From NCBI GenBank assembly GCA_945860135.1, contig CAMAPK010000002.1, positions 62,001-126,000 on the forward strand: a stretch of DNA of 64,000 bases, written 5' to 3'. Shown one piece after another: positions 53,919 to 63,259 of this stretch. The stretch's first letter is position 1, and each line of letters opens with the position of its first letter. A program made the position numbers and the translations under genes. This stretch comes from Nitrosovibrio sp. Nv4 (GTDB taxonomy: Bacteria; Pseudomonadota; Gammaproteobacteria; Burkholderiales; Nitrosomonadaceae). Under the pieces are notes generated by a model, which saw only the letters and a list, made by a program, of their open reading frames with translations, was not told where the DNA came from and searched no databases.

Positions 53919-54734
53919 ATGAGGCAGAAAATTGCATTGGTTACAGGGGCATCCAGTGGCATGGGAAAGGTCACGGCTGAGCTGCTTGCTGCCAATGGTT
54001 ACTATGTATTTGCCATGGCGCGGCGCATGGAGCGACTGGAACAGATGCGTTGCGAGCAGATAGAGCCCGTTCGGCTGGATGTTACCGATACCGAGAGTGT
54101 TCGAGCGGCAGTAGATCATGTGATCGCAACCAAGGGTTGGATTGATGTGCTGGTAAACGGTGCCGGGTATGGCCAGTTGGGTGCGATCGAATGTGTCTCA
54201 ATGGAGGCGGCCCATCAGCAATTTGAAGTCAACTTCTTCGGCTATGCACGCTTAATACAAGCAGTCCTGCCGCATATGCGGCGGCAGAAGTCTGGGCGCA
54301 TCATCAACATCGCTTCAATCCTGGGGAAAATATCAATTCCGGGGTTTGGCTGGTACGCTGCTTCCAAGCATGCGGTGGAGGCCTTGTCCGAAGCCTTGCG
54401 CGGCGAAGTGATGGAGTTTGGGATCGATGTGGTAGTGATCGCCCCGGGGTTCATCAAGACGGAGTTTGGCGCCAGGCAGTCTGTATTACTTGAGGCCGTG
54501 GCGCACCCGCCAGCCTACCAGAAACTTCTCGACGGTGTTCATAGCTTTGTGGCGGGTGAACCCAAAGCACCTGGCCCGGAGATCATCGCCAGGGCGATAC
54601 TCGACGCGGCTACAGCAGTGAATCCCCCAGTACGTCATGCATTGCCCATGGACTCCAAAATGGCCACTATGGGCAGGTGGCTGCTAGGCGGCCCCATTTT
54701 CTCCTGGGCGATCCGGAGCTTGATGAAAATCTAG
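53919..54734 (+). CDS. Short-chain dehydrogenase/reductase
   Basis: Classical SDR of 271 residues: NAD(P)-binding TGASSGMGK (9-17), NGAG motif region LVNGAGYG, catalytic Ser in IINIASILGK, Tyr146 and Lys150 in GWYAASK. The Arg-Arg after the second strand (MARRMERL) suggests NADP(H). Substrate unknown. The start is preceded by AAAGGCATGAAAT, a weak Shine-Dalgarno. It is 165 bp from the HpnA-like gene and next to the IS110 element. Confidence 0.9.
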   Translation: MRQKIALVTGASSGMGKVTAELLAANGYYVFAMARRMERLEQMRCEQIEPVRLDVTDTESVRAAVDHVIATKGWIDVLVNGAGYGQLGAIECVSMEAAHQQFEVNFFGYARLIQAVLPHMRRQKSGRIINIASILGKISIPGFGWYAASKHAVEALSEALRGEVMEFGIDVVVIAPGFIKTEFGARQSVLLEAVAHPPAYQKLLDGVHSFVAGEPKAPGPEIIARAILDAATAVNPPVRHALPMDSKMATMGRWLLGGPIFSWAIRSLMKI

Positions 54735-54899
54735 TCTTGCGGTGGTTGCGGACCAAGAGGCATTTTGGAAAGCCGATCAAGTGATTGATTCCGCTGATGC
54801 AGCCAACCCCATCGCTCTTAATACTTTTGCCGGGGTCGGTGTTCGATGTAAATGGTAGATACTCTGTTCGCCGTCAACACTATTTTCTGATTTTCTGCA

Positions 54900-55919
54900 T
54901 CATGCGGGAAGCGCATAAAATCGTGAATTATCGAACGGCTGGTTGTGGGCGAACATGCCATGAATCGCATGCAGCAATTTACGCATGACGGCGCACACCC
55001 CCTGCATCGGTGTTTTGCCGCTGGCAGTCAGATGTACGAAGAAACCTTTCACATGCGGATCATGCGCTTTGGCGCTCAAGGCGGGCATATACAGCGCTTG
55101 GCGGATATAGCGGTTGCCGGCCTTGGAGATGCGCGTGCGCTTGTCCACACTGCTTCCAGACTTGAAATGGCGCGGATCGAGTCCGGCAAACTTGACCCAT
55201 TGCTTGTGAGTCAGCCCGGTTGGCAACAGCATCAACTCGCCCAGCAAGGCGATGGCACTGGTCTCACCGATGCCCTTGACCGTGAGCAGCAAGGCGAACG
55301 GGCGCGCTAACATGGGATACGCCTGGATGAATGTTTTGGCTTCCATCGCAAGGCGCTCAATGCGCTTCTCCAGCTGCGCGATGGACAGCTTCAAGTCATG
55401 CTGCACCGCCTTGGGCGTCTCTGGGCTGAAGCTGAGCGCGTGTTGCTGATTCTTGACCATTACCTTCTCTTTGGTCAGGGCGTTGATACGGCGCGAGAGG
55501 CTGCGCAGCGCTAGCGCCTCAGCGGCGGGTCGCGTCCAAGGCTGGTAAGGCATGCGCTCGGCGTACTGCGCCAGCGTGTCGGCATCCACTGCATCGGTCT
55601 TGCTGTTGCGCAGCAGCACCTTGGCGAAGTTATGCGCAGCCTTGGGATTGAGCACGATCAGCCGCACCCCGGCATCCGCCAGTGCCAGCGCTAAATCAAG
55701 GTAATACACGCCGGTGGCCTCCAGACACACGGTCACGCCCGGGAACTGGGACAGCCGCTTGACCAGGCGCAGCCGATCCGCCGGGGTATTGGCAAACTTC
55801 TGTGCCTTCATGGAGATGCCGTTTTTGCGTATCACCACCACCAGCTCTGCGGCACCCACATCAATGCCCGCAAAGACCGGTGTGGGGGTTCCTGTTGGTA
55901 CGATCGTTTTAGTTGTCAT
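54900..55919 (-). CDS. IS110-family transposase (DEDD recombinase)
   Basis: About 339 residues from ATG 55919. N-terminal RuvC-like domain with catalytic D in FAGIDVGAAEL, E in VCLEATGVYY and two D in SKTDAVDADTLAQ (DEDD set complete). Helical linker with MVKNQQHALSF. C-terminal Tnp domain ending with FKSGSSVDKRTRISKAGNRY and LYMPALSAKAHDP, which contains the conserved serine of the family. The frame is intact, so the element may be active. Confidence 0.93.
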   Translation of the reverse strand: MTTKTIVPTGTPTPVFAGIDVGAAELVVVIRKNGISMKAQKFANTPADRLRLVKRLSQFPGVTVCLEATGVYYLDLALALADAGVRLIVLNPKAAHNFAKVLLRNSKTDAVDADTLAQYAERMPYQPWTRPAAEALALRSLSRRINALTKEKVMVKNQQHALSFSPETPKAVQHDLKLSIAQLEKRIERLAMEAKTFIQAYPMLARPFALLLTVKGIGETSAIALLGELMLLPTGLTHKQWVKFAGLDPRHFKSGSSVDKRTRISKAGNRYIRQALYMPALSAKAHDPHVKGFFVHLTASGKTPMQGVCAVMRKLLHAIHGMFAHNQPFDNSRFYALPA

Positions 55920-56165
55920 GATGAATCCCGGAATGAGGTTGAGATACAATGATCACCGGTTCCCCGACCCTGCATAAGCGCCTACCATCCTTGCGAATAC
56001 AGGCTCGAAGCCTGGGATACTCCGCGGTATTGGCGAATAGGGCGGGGAGCCAATCTACACACAAGCTCAGACGGTCAGTCTGTCTTCAGGAGCGCACGGC
56101 TTCCCCAGTGAACCAATGATCTTACTTGCACCTTCAACTAAAATCTGAACAATTCCGATCATACA
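55920..56165 (-). ncRNA. Candidate bridge RNA in IS110 5' noncoding end
   Basis: About 245 bp of noncoding DNA upstream of the transposase, as in IS110 elements whose left end is transcribed into a bridge RNA (established for IS621). Two clear hairpins are seen: CAGGCT-CGA-AGCCTG (56000-56014) and CAGAC-GGTCA-GTCTG (56068-56082). I cannot define the loops pairing with target and donor. Confidence 0.45.
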
Positions 56166-58081
56166 AGAGATAGGTGCAGGGAGGCGCATCGAAGCCGGTG
56201 AGCAGCTTGTCCACCACCACCAGCAACTTCATGTTCGCCGGTTCCTTGGTGAACAGCTCTTTGGCCAACTCCTCGTAAGTTTCGGTCTTGGTCATACCCG
56301 GCTTGGCATCGACATCCTTCAGCAGCTCGTTGTAGGTGTTGTAGATGAACTGTTTGTCGGTCTCGGTGTTCGCGCCGGTTTCCTCCAGTGTCACGTCTCT
56401 GGCTAGCGGGTTGTAGGAAGTTACTACCGCGCACCTGCCCTTGAAGGGCGTCTTCTGAAACAGGATGAAATACTTGCATGCCTCGTAGATACTGGAAGCC
56501 ACCAGAATAGCGTTGCCGCGTCCATCGCTGAGGCGACGACGTTTCTTGAAGTCAAAAATGATGTCCTGAATAACCTTTCGCATGCGTGATTCGGAACTCA
56601 GCACGTTCTGCATGGTGCCCCACTGACTTTTGAGTTCCTCCTTCTGCCAGTCATTCAAATCTTTGGTAACCACCGCGAACCACTCATCCACACTTTGTTG
56701 AGACGTCAGCCGCTGGTCAATGTCCCGCGCTTCATAAACCAAATCGAGTACCACTCCGTCTTCGACACCTTCGCTGAACTTGTAGGTGTGAATGTAACCG
56801 CCGAACACCTCCAGGCTGGTCTGTGCATCCTTCTTGAGCAGAGGAGTGCCGGTAAAGCCGATGAACACCGCATTAGGCATCATCGCCTTCATCACGCGGT
56901 AGCAGTTTGCCGCTCTGCGTGCGATGACATTCATCCACGAACACGAACACCTCACCCACTGTCGAGCTGGGCTGGGCTTCCAGTTCCTTGATGAAGGCAT
57001 CAAAGTCGTCCACATCATTGCGGCCAAACTTGTGTACCAGCGAGCACAGCAAGCGCGGCTTGGCCTGACCGAGCTGGCTCATCAGATCGCGACCACTACG
57101 GGTGCGCTGAATGGCCTCACCCGCCTCGATGAAAACGCGCTCGATCTGTTTATCCAACTCGTCACGATCGGTGATGATCGCGACGCGGGCGTTGGGGTTG
57201 TTCTCCAGTATCCACTTGGCCAGCAGCACCATCACGATACTCTTGCCGCTGCCCTGGGTGTGCCAGATGATGCCGCCCTTCTTCTGCCACACCTGCGCCT
57301 GCGCAGCCTTGACGCCGAAATACTGGTGCGCGCGCGGCAGCTTTTTCACGCCACCGTCGAACAGCACGAAGTCGTGCATCAGCTCGATCAGCCGCTCCTT
57401 GCGGCACATCTTCAGCAAGTATTTGTCCAGCTTGAAGCGGCTGTTGTCCTGCTCGTCTTCCTTCCACTTGAGGAAATACTTCTCCGGCGTGCCAATGCTG
57501 CCATATTGCAGCCCCTCGGAATCATTGCCGGCGAACACGATCTGCACGGTGGAAAAGAACCACTCGTTGAACTCTTTCTGCTGATTGGAAAGCAACTGGC
57601 GGATGCCGTCGCCGATGGAGACGCGGCTGTTCTTCAGCTCCAGCACGCCCACGGCGATGCCATTGACATACAGCACCAGATCCGGCCGCCGCTCGTGGTT
57701 GCCGTGCAGCGTGACTTCCTCGGCGATGGCGAAGTCGTTCTGCTCCGGTTCCTGCCAGTTGATAAGATGCACGGTTTCCGTAACCTTGCCTGCCTCGACC
57801 TTCACCGGCACGCCGTAGCGCAGCAGATTGTAGACCGCCTGATTGTTGCTGTAGAGCGTGCGGTTGTGGTGGTCCGCCTCGGTGCGCAGCTTGTGCAGTG
57901 CCACGCCGATCTGTACCTGAGAATGGCGCTTGCTTAGCCACGCGGTGAGTAATTCTTCCTCGATATTGCTGTTGCCGTCGCGGTCAGTCCAGTCACCCAG
58001 ATAGCGATATTTCAGTTCGTCGCGGAACAGGGCGATGACGCGATTCTGGGTGGTGCGTTCGGGCTGGCCGACAGGGTTCAT
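56166..58081 (-). pseudogene. hsdR: Type I restriction enzyme R subunit, frameshifted and truncated
   Basis: The first 402-codon frame (56873-58081) encodes the N-terminal nuclease (RRPDLVLYVNGIAVGVLELK, a PD-ExK pattern) and the start of the motor with Walker A HTQGSGKS (Lys280) and DECHRTQSGK. At about 56901-56905 one extra base (reading CTGCTAC) shifts the frame. The continuation (VMKAMMPNAVFIGFTGTPLL onward) runs in another frame to the IS110 junction at DAPPCTYL, about half-way through a normal HsdR of 1000 residues. The C-terminal half is absent from the window. It overlaps the AlbA-type gene by 4 bp. Restriction activity should be lost. Confidence 0.92.
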
Positions 58082-59436
58082 TTCAACACTTCCCAGTGGC
58101 CGCCCTTTTGCGGGCCAACGTACCTCAATTTGCCCTCTTTCACCAGCTTGGTGCTGGCCCGTTCGACAGCGCTCGGCGATTTCTGAATTGCGGCGGCAAC
58201 CTCGGCCAGCGTCATGGTCGGGTTGGCCACCAAGAGCCGCAGGATTTCCACCGGCGTTTTCACCGGCGTTTTCACCGGCGTTTTCACCGAAGTTTTCACC
58301 GAAGTTTTCACCGAAGTTTTTTCACCCGCGCTCAGCTCCGGAAACGGGAACTCCACCCAAAACCCCGCGCTATCGCAATCAAAGCGCGGCGCCGGGCTGC
58401 CATGTTCAAGACACGCGCTGCGAATCAGATCAATACCACGGCCCCAAGACTCAATCTTGCCGGCCAAAAACAAAGCCCGGGCAATGTCCGGGTTGGCGGG
58501 CTGCGACGGATGCTTGCCCATCAGCCGCGCCAGCGACCAATCCGCCGGCAATTGACCCGCGTTCCAGATGATCAGCTTGTGCGCATGGACGCTGATTTGA
58601 ATCGGTATCAAAGCGCCATAGTCCTTGTGCGCAATGGCGTTGATCACAGCCTCGCGCAAGGCCGCCTCAGGCACCGGCAAGCGCTCCAGCCGCTGCGTGC
58701 CTTGGTACGAAAGGCCCGCGCGCAGGTACTTGGTCAACATCAGGTCCAGCGTTTTTTCCACCTGGGTGAACAGGTCGCCCTGAATCACGTCGTGGTAAAG
58801 AAGATCAGAGTCGGTGCGAAAAAACCCGATCTTCACACAGGCCCCGGTGGTGTACTTCTCGGGGTCGGCATGAAACAGCAGCGTGGCCGCCCGCTTGAGA
58901 AAGTTCCCCTCGGTCAAATGCAGTTTTTCAACCAGCACCGCATCGCTTTCAGCCAAAGCTTCAGCGCTCAAGCGACCGCTTTTCGCCGCCAGCTTGCGAA
59001 ACAGCTCAATGGCACGCGCGTCCAAGTCTTGCATGGACACATGGGGCACCGGCACGCCATCCCAGTGCCGCCCCAGCTTGCCCAGCAAAAAGCGGTCAAG
59101 CGCCGCGCCCTTCAGTTGCTGCTTGGTGCTGCCGCTGCGAACATGGTATTCACCCTTGTAACTGATCGGGCTGGGGTATGGCTCCACCACGATTTCCAGC
59201 AGGTCCTTGCCGTTTTCGCTGCGTAGATTCACCGCCACCACCATGCCCAGGATATCCCGCACTTTGTTGGGAATATCTTCCAGCAACTTTCTCGCATTGG
59301 CGACGCCCACCACCTCGCCGCGGTCGTTCTTGCCGATCACCAGCGTGCCGCCCTCGGCATTGGCGAAACCGCAGATCCATTTCAGGTACTCGTCGCGCCA
59401 CGAGGATTTCCATTCGATGTGCTGATGCTCTTTCAT
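58078..59436 (-). CDS. AlbA/Schlafen-type ATP-binding protein in the R-M operon
   Basis: 452 residues. N-terminal AlbA_2 (Schlafen-like) domain (HIEWKSSWRDEYLKWICGFA, GGTLVIGKNDRGEVVG), a middle segment, then a HATPase_c_4-type region (ALREAVINAIAHKDYG, GRGIDLIRSACLEHG), and a C-terminal winged-helix (VEILRLLVANPTMTLAEVAA). A KTSV/KTPV tetrapeptide repeat of six units links the last two. Overlaps hsdS and hsdR by 4 bp each, so it is translated as part of hsdM-hsdS-X-hsdR. Such genes sit in type I loci and are proposed transcriptional regulators; function unproven. Confidence 0.85.
   Translation of the reverse strand: MKEHQHIEWKSSWRDEYLKWICGFANAEGGTLVIGKNDRGEVVGVANARKLLEDIPNKVRDILGMVVAVNLRSENGKDLLEIVVEPYPSPISYKGEYHVRSGSTKQQLKGAALDRFLLGKLGRHWDGVPVPHVSMQDLDARAIELFRKLAAKSGRLSAEALAESDAVLVEKLHLTEGNFLKRAATLLFHADPEKYTTGACVKIGFFRTDSDLLYHDVIQGDLFTQVEKTLDLMLTKYLRAGLSYQGTQRLERLPVPEAALREAVINAIAHKDYGALIPIQISVHAHKLIIWNAGQLPADWSLARLMGKHPSQPANPDIARALFLAGKIESWGRGIDLIRSACLEHGSPAPRFDCDSAGFWVEFPFPELSAGEKTSVKTSVKTSVKTPVKTPVKTPVEILRLLVANPTMTLAEVAAAIQKSPSAVERASTKLVKEGKLRYVGPQKGGHWEVLK
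58249..58320. repeat. Six 12-bp coding repeats
   Basis: Plus-strand units CACCGGCGTTTT (three copies, 58249-58284) followed by CACCGAAGTTTT (three copies, 58285-58320), giving KTPV and KTSV tetrapeptides on the minus strand. The unit length is a multiple of three, so copy-number change would alter linker length without frameshift. Confidence 0.95.
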
Positions 59437-60626
59437 ACCAGCCGTATCCTCCCGGTGAGCAGTTCCTGCATCATGCCCTGTTTTAGATCGCGGGCTTTGG
59501 CGAGCTTGGCTTCCAGCGCGGCGATCTCGGCATCCATGTCGGAGAGGATGGCAGCGATGGCAGTTTGTTCGGCCTCATCTTGCGGGCTCTTGAACTCAAA
59601 GCCGGCAAGGTTCTCCTTTTTGATGTAGGGGATTGATGATCCAATTTTTCCAAGGCCCAGCGAGTCAGCCAGATACGCACTCAGCTGCTGCCATAAGTAA
59701 CCGACATGCGCGGAAAACTGCGACAAGACGTAGGTCCGTTGGTAAGCCTCGAACTTGCCCTTAAAGTAGTGGAGATTTCCAACTTCACCATTCCCGGCAA
59801 TTAAGATCGCTTCCGCGTCGAACGAGTATGAATCACTGAAAGTATGAGACCTTGAACATGTGAAGAACGGGAACTGGCCTTCGGGATTCCCTTCGTTAAC
59901 ATCTTTCTTGCCGGTCGTGATTCGACAGACATCCCCCAACCGCTTCACTTCCCACTCCCCGCTGAAGCCCGGCAGGCGCTTCCTGCCGGTGAGCAGTTGC
60001 TGCATGGCGCCTTGTTTGAGCTGGCGTTTCTTGGCGAGGAGTTGATCCAAGGATTCGATCAGGGCATCCACATCGCTCAACGCCTCGGCGATGGCTTCTT
60101 GTTCGGCTTTGGTGGATGGCCAGATCACCTTGAATGCCGCCATATCTTTATTTGTGATTTGATTGATGGTCGCACCCATCACCTCATCGATTTGCCGTTT
60201 TTGTATACTGGATTGGAATTGAAAGAATAGGAACTTGGCTGAATCACTGCGAAGCACCGACATAAATGCGCCAAAGGCACTGCCAGCAGTCTTGTCATCG
60301 ATCAGCGCACATTTCCCAATTAGTTGACGACTACCGTTCCGTACGCAAATCAAGATATCGTTCTTTCGCGTGATAGCTCGCGTGGGAACATCCATATCAA
60401 CAAAAACGTTGTCATCAAACGCCAGTTTTCCGTTCTGAATATTCGAAGAACGCAAAACAAGAGTTCCGAAGTCGCGGACATCAAACGGGCTATAAGTCAG
60501 GCCGATTAGGCATTCACTAACTTGTCCCATCGGCACTACGTTCCAGTCTCGTGGTATAACTCCCAGATCGGTCTGCTTATAACCGGGACGCGCAAGATAC
60601 TTCGCGCTCGGCTCCCTCACTTCCAT
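59433..60626 (-). CDS. hsdS: Type I restriction-modification specificity subunit
   Basis: 397-residue DNA-recognition subunit with two target-recognition domains. TRD1 lies within about residues 20-170, followed by a central conserved helix pair (EQEAIAEALSDVDALIESLD, then KRQLKQGAMQQLLTG). TRD2 begins at LPGFSGEWEVKRLGDVCRI, and the C-terminal conserved region is EQTAIAAILSDMDAEIAALE, then DLKQGMMQELLTGRIRL. Intact. The target sequence cannot be predicted by eye. Its start lies inside the ancestral 3' end of hsdM. Confidence 0.95.
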   Translation of the reverse strand: MEVREPSAKYLARPGYKQTDLGVIPRDWNVVPMGQVSECLIGLTYSPFDVRDFGTLVLRSSNIQNGKLAFDDNVFVDMDVPTRAITRKNDILICVRNGSRQLIGKCALIDDKTAGSAFGAFMSVLRSDSAKFLFFQFQSSIQKRQIDEVMGATINQITNKDMAAFKVIWPSTKAEQEAIAEALSDVDALIESLDQLLAKKRQLKQGAMQQLLTGRKRLPGFSGEWEVKRLGDVCRITTGKKDVNEGNPEGQFPFFTCSRSHTFSDSYSFDAEAILIAGNGEVGNLHYFKGKFEAYQRTYVLSQFSAHVGYLWQQLSAYLADSLGLGKIGSSIPYIKKENLAGFEFKSPQDEAEQTAIAAILSDMDAEIAALEAKLAKARDLKQGMMQELLTGRIRLV

Positions 60627-60654
60627 GCGAACCCCATCTTCTCCAGGTGACGGC

Positions 60655-63057
60655 TCACCTTCGCTTCCAGGTCGGCCACATGGCTGACCATGCGCGGCAG
60701 CGGGGTTTCGTAGCGTTCGGCCAATTTTTCACCCGCCGGGTCAGAGCCTGGCTGATGCGGTCCATCTCGCCGTGAATATCCCTATCCAGCGCGGCGAGCC
60801 ATTTGTCGTCCACCACCAGCGCCTTGATCTCGGGCTCGGTGAGCTTTGGATACTTGGCATAGGCTAGGGCGTCGAGCGCTGCCTCGGCTTCCTTGAGGCG
60901 CTTCTTGAGGTCGGTCTCCTCATTGTTGAGCTTGAGCCAGTCATTCAGCACGGCGGCTTCGTCTTTCATATCTTTATCGTTTTTTATTTCTTTCAAGCGC
61001 GCCGTGACATTGGCCTTGTTCACCTTGTCGAGTTCGGCAAACGCTCCCTCCTCACTGCCGTGTTCTTCCTCCAGCTCGGCAAGTTTGGCGCTGACAGTTT
61101 CGAGTTCCACGGCAAGTTGGTCGATAGCCGCCTGCTCTTTGGCGAAATAGCAGGCAACGATGAGGGCCTTGGGAATGAGGTCGCAGACCCAACCCTTGTC
61201 TACCTGTTTCCCCGGTTTGTCATCCTTGCCTTTCTTCGTTTCGATGACGCGATAGGTCTCGGCTTTCCAGCCGTCCACAGCGATCAGATAGCAGTCGTCC
61301 TGCATGGTCTGCGCCCAGTAGTCCATCAGGTGCTGATACACGTCGTATTTATCGATCAGCGGCTTGCCGGTGTAGTAGCTGAGCAGGCTCTCGGACATTT
61401 GCGCGATGAGGTCTTTCGGATGGAATCCGGGTTGCAGCGTTTTGAGTGCAACTGCGCTCTGCCCGCGCCAGGCAGCAAAGTGGGTATTCATGCCGGCGAT
61501 GAAAGTGGTGAACTCCGGGTGCTGGTAGATGGCGGTCTTGATGGCGGCCTTGTCCACTGCAAGATCGAGGTAGCCGGGACGCGCATTGGTCGAGGTGGGT
61601 TTGAAGAGCGTGGCCCTCAGTTTCGGGCAGATGTCCCAGTACGACTTGAGCGCTTCAACATCCGCCACGGGAATGCCGCCTTTGAGATGGCCTTCGATGT
61701 CCTGCCGGTCTTCCGGCATTTGGCTATCGATGTAGCGCGGCAGGTTAAGGTTGAACTCGTTCTTCTCGATTTCCGCGAACGAAACCATGCGCGCATATTT
61801 AGGTTCGCTGTCGTCCTGACGCGCAAAGGCATCGACAATCTTGTGGATATCCATGGCGCGCAGGCGGTTCTTGGGACCATCCTTCATGAAACCCTGGCTG
61901 GCATCGATCATGAAGACACCCTTGCGGGCAGCCACGTCTTGTTTGTCGACGACGACGATGCAAGCTGGAATGCCGGTGCCATAAAACAGGTTGGCGGGCA
62001 GGCCGATGATGCCCTTGATGTAGCCCTTGCGCGCCAGCGCTTTGCGGATGTCGGCCTCGGCATTACCGCGGAACAGCACGCCGTGCGGCAGGATGCACGC
62101 ACCCTTGCCGGTGCTCTTGAGCGAGCGGACGATGTGCAGCAGGTAGGCGTAGTCTCCTTGTTTATTGGGTGGCACACCGAAGTGCTGGAAGCGCTCGTAA
62201 GGGTCGTGCAGCGCGTCGAGGCCGGTGCTCCAGCGCTTGTCGGAAAACGGCGGATTGGCGACAACGTAGTCGAAGGTCTTGAGCGAATCATTTCCACCTT
62301 GGCCGTCCTTGAACTTGGGATCGGCCAGCGTATTGCCCTGCACGATGAGCGCAGTGGGGTTGTTGTGCAGGATCATGTTCATGCGGGCCAGTCCGCTGGT
62401 GGCGGCATCCTTCTCCTGCCCGTAAAGCGTGACCGCTGTGCCGGCCTCGTCGCTCACCTTCAGCAGCAGTGAGCCCGATCCGCAGGCTGGATCGTACACC
62501 GTGGTGGCGGCACTGGTCTTAGCATCGCGGATGCCGATGATTTGCGCGATGATGCGGCTGACCTCGGCAGGCGTATAGAACTGGCCTTTGCTCTTGCCGC
62601 TCTCGGTGGCGAAGTGCCGCATGAGATATTCGTAGGCATCGCCGATGATGTCATCGCCTTCGGCGCGGTTCCTGGAAAAATCGAGCGCAGGGTTCTCGAA
62701 AATCGCAATAAGGTTGGTGAGCTTTTCAACTTTCTCCTTCGCATCGCCGAGCTTGGTAGAGTCGTTGAAGTCCGGCATGTCGGACAATTTGTTGGCACTC
62801 GCCAGCGGCGCGATGATCTTCTTGTTGATCTGATCGCCGATGTCGCTCTTGCCCTTGAATGCGACCATGTCCTTGAAGCTCGCGCCTGCGGGAATGGTAA
62901 TCGGGGCGTAAGGCTGGCCTGCGTATTTGTCGCTGACGTACTTGATGAACAGCAGCACCAGGACATAATCCTTGTACTGGCTGGCATCCATGCCGCCACG
63001 CAGTTCATCGCAACTGGACCAGAGGGAGCTATAGAGTTCGGATTTCTTGATGGCCAT
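60655..63057 (-). CDS. hsdM: Type I N6-adenine DNA methyltransferase subunit (C-terminal frameshift)
   Basis: 800-residue HsdM of the long class. N-terminal domain KSELYSSLWSSCDELRGGMD, SAM-binding DPACGSGSLLLK (189-200), catalytic NPPF at 268-271, C-terminal coiled-coil arm. After SQALTRRVK the sequence turns to NWPNATKPRCRAW and stops, but a frame shift at the A5 run (plus-strand T5 at 60725-60729) restores LAERYETPLPRMVSHVADLE... to a stop at 60617, overlapping the hsdS start by 10 bp as expected. A sequencing error or real -1 change is implied. The catalytic part is unaffected. Confidence 0.93.
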   Translation of the reverse strand: MAIKKSELYSSLWSSCDELRGGMDASQYKDYVLVLLFIKYVSDKYAGQPYAPITIPAGASFKDMVAFKGKSDIGDQINKKIIAPLASANKLSDMPDFNDSTKLGDAKEKVEKLTNLIAIFENPALDFSRNRAEGDDIIGDAYEYLMRHFATESGKSKGQFYTPAEVSRIIAQIIGIRDAKTSAATTVYDPACGSGSLLLKVSDEAGTAVTLYGQEKDAATSGLARMNMILHNNPTALIVQGNTLADPKFKDGQGGNDSLKTFDYVVANPPFSDKRWSTGLDALHDPYERFQHFGVPPNKQGDYAYLLHIVRSLKSTGKGACILPHGVLFRGNAEADIRKALARKGYIKGIIGLPANLFYGTGIPACIVVVDKQDVAARKGVFMIDASQGFMKDGPKNRLRAMDIHKIVDAFARQDDSEPKYARMVSFAEIEKNEFNLNLPRYIDSQMPEDRQDIEGHLKGGIPVADVEALKSYWDICPKLRATLFKPTSTNARPGYLDLAVDKAAIKTAIYQHPEFTTFIAGMNTHFAAWRGQSAVALKTLQPGFHPKDLIAQMSESLLSYYTGKPLIDKYDVYQHLMDYWAQTMQDDCYLIAVDGWKAETYRVIETKKGKDDKPGKQVDKGWVCDLIPKALIVACYFAKEQAAIDQLAVELETVSAKLAELEEEHGSEEGAFAELDKVNKANVTARLKEIKNDKDMKDEAAVLNDWLKLNNEETDLKKRLKEAEAALDALAYAKYPKLTEPEIKALVVDDKWLAALDRDIHGEMDRISQALTRRVKNWPNATKPRCRAWSAMWPTWKRR

Positions 63058-63182
63058 GTTGTCGCGTATGCCTCTGCTTTTGCATCATTGAAATTGTCCT
63101 GCGCATCGTAGCATATGCAATGCTGGTGGCCTTAAATTCCCCCTGGCACATGCAACAATTGACCCTGCCGTCCAGATTCTTA

Positions 63183-63210
63183 TTGATAACTATTATCATT
63201 CGTATATAAT
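63183..63210 (+). promoter_or_regulatory. Promoter with Fur box for the iron-binding protein gene
   Basis: TTGATA (63183-63188) and TATAAT (63205-63210) are 16 bp apart. GATAACTATTATCATTCGT (63185-63203) between and over them matches the 19-bp Fur consensus at about 13 positions. Iron-dependent repression of the downstream gene is expected. Confidence 0.75.
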
Positions 63211-63259
63211 CAAATCAGGGCTTGCGCCGTTGATTTCGTTGTTGATTCGCTCTGGAGTA

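Larger units (their letters stand above)
54860..56165 (-). mobile_element. IS110-family insertion sequence (boundaries approximate)
   Basis: A DEDD transposase gene with a long 5' noncoding end of about 245 bp and a short 3' end. The hsdR reading frame diverges from the family after CACCTATCTC at about 56166, which I take as the 5' junction. No inverted repeats were seen, as is usual for IS110. The 3' junction is uncertain, and hsdR does not resume beyond it. Confidence 0.75.

Noticed and set aside
58249-58320. Regular 12-bp repeats considered as a CRISPR-like array
   Set aside because: Units are directly tandem with no spacers and lie inside a coding frame.
58096-59226. 376-codon plus-strand frame containing an Arg/Phe/His repeat
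   Set aside because: The repeat is the reverse reading of the KTSV/KTPV coding repeats of the AlbA-type gene.
61060-62472. 470-codon open frame on the plus strand, opposite hsdM
   Set aside because: Lies entirely antisense to a well-supported gene in a GC-rich stretch; no domain pattern and no ribosome-binding site.
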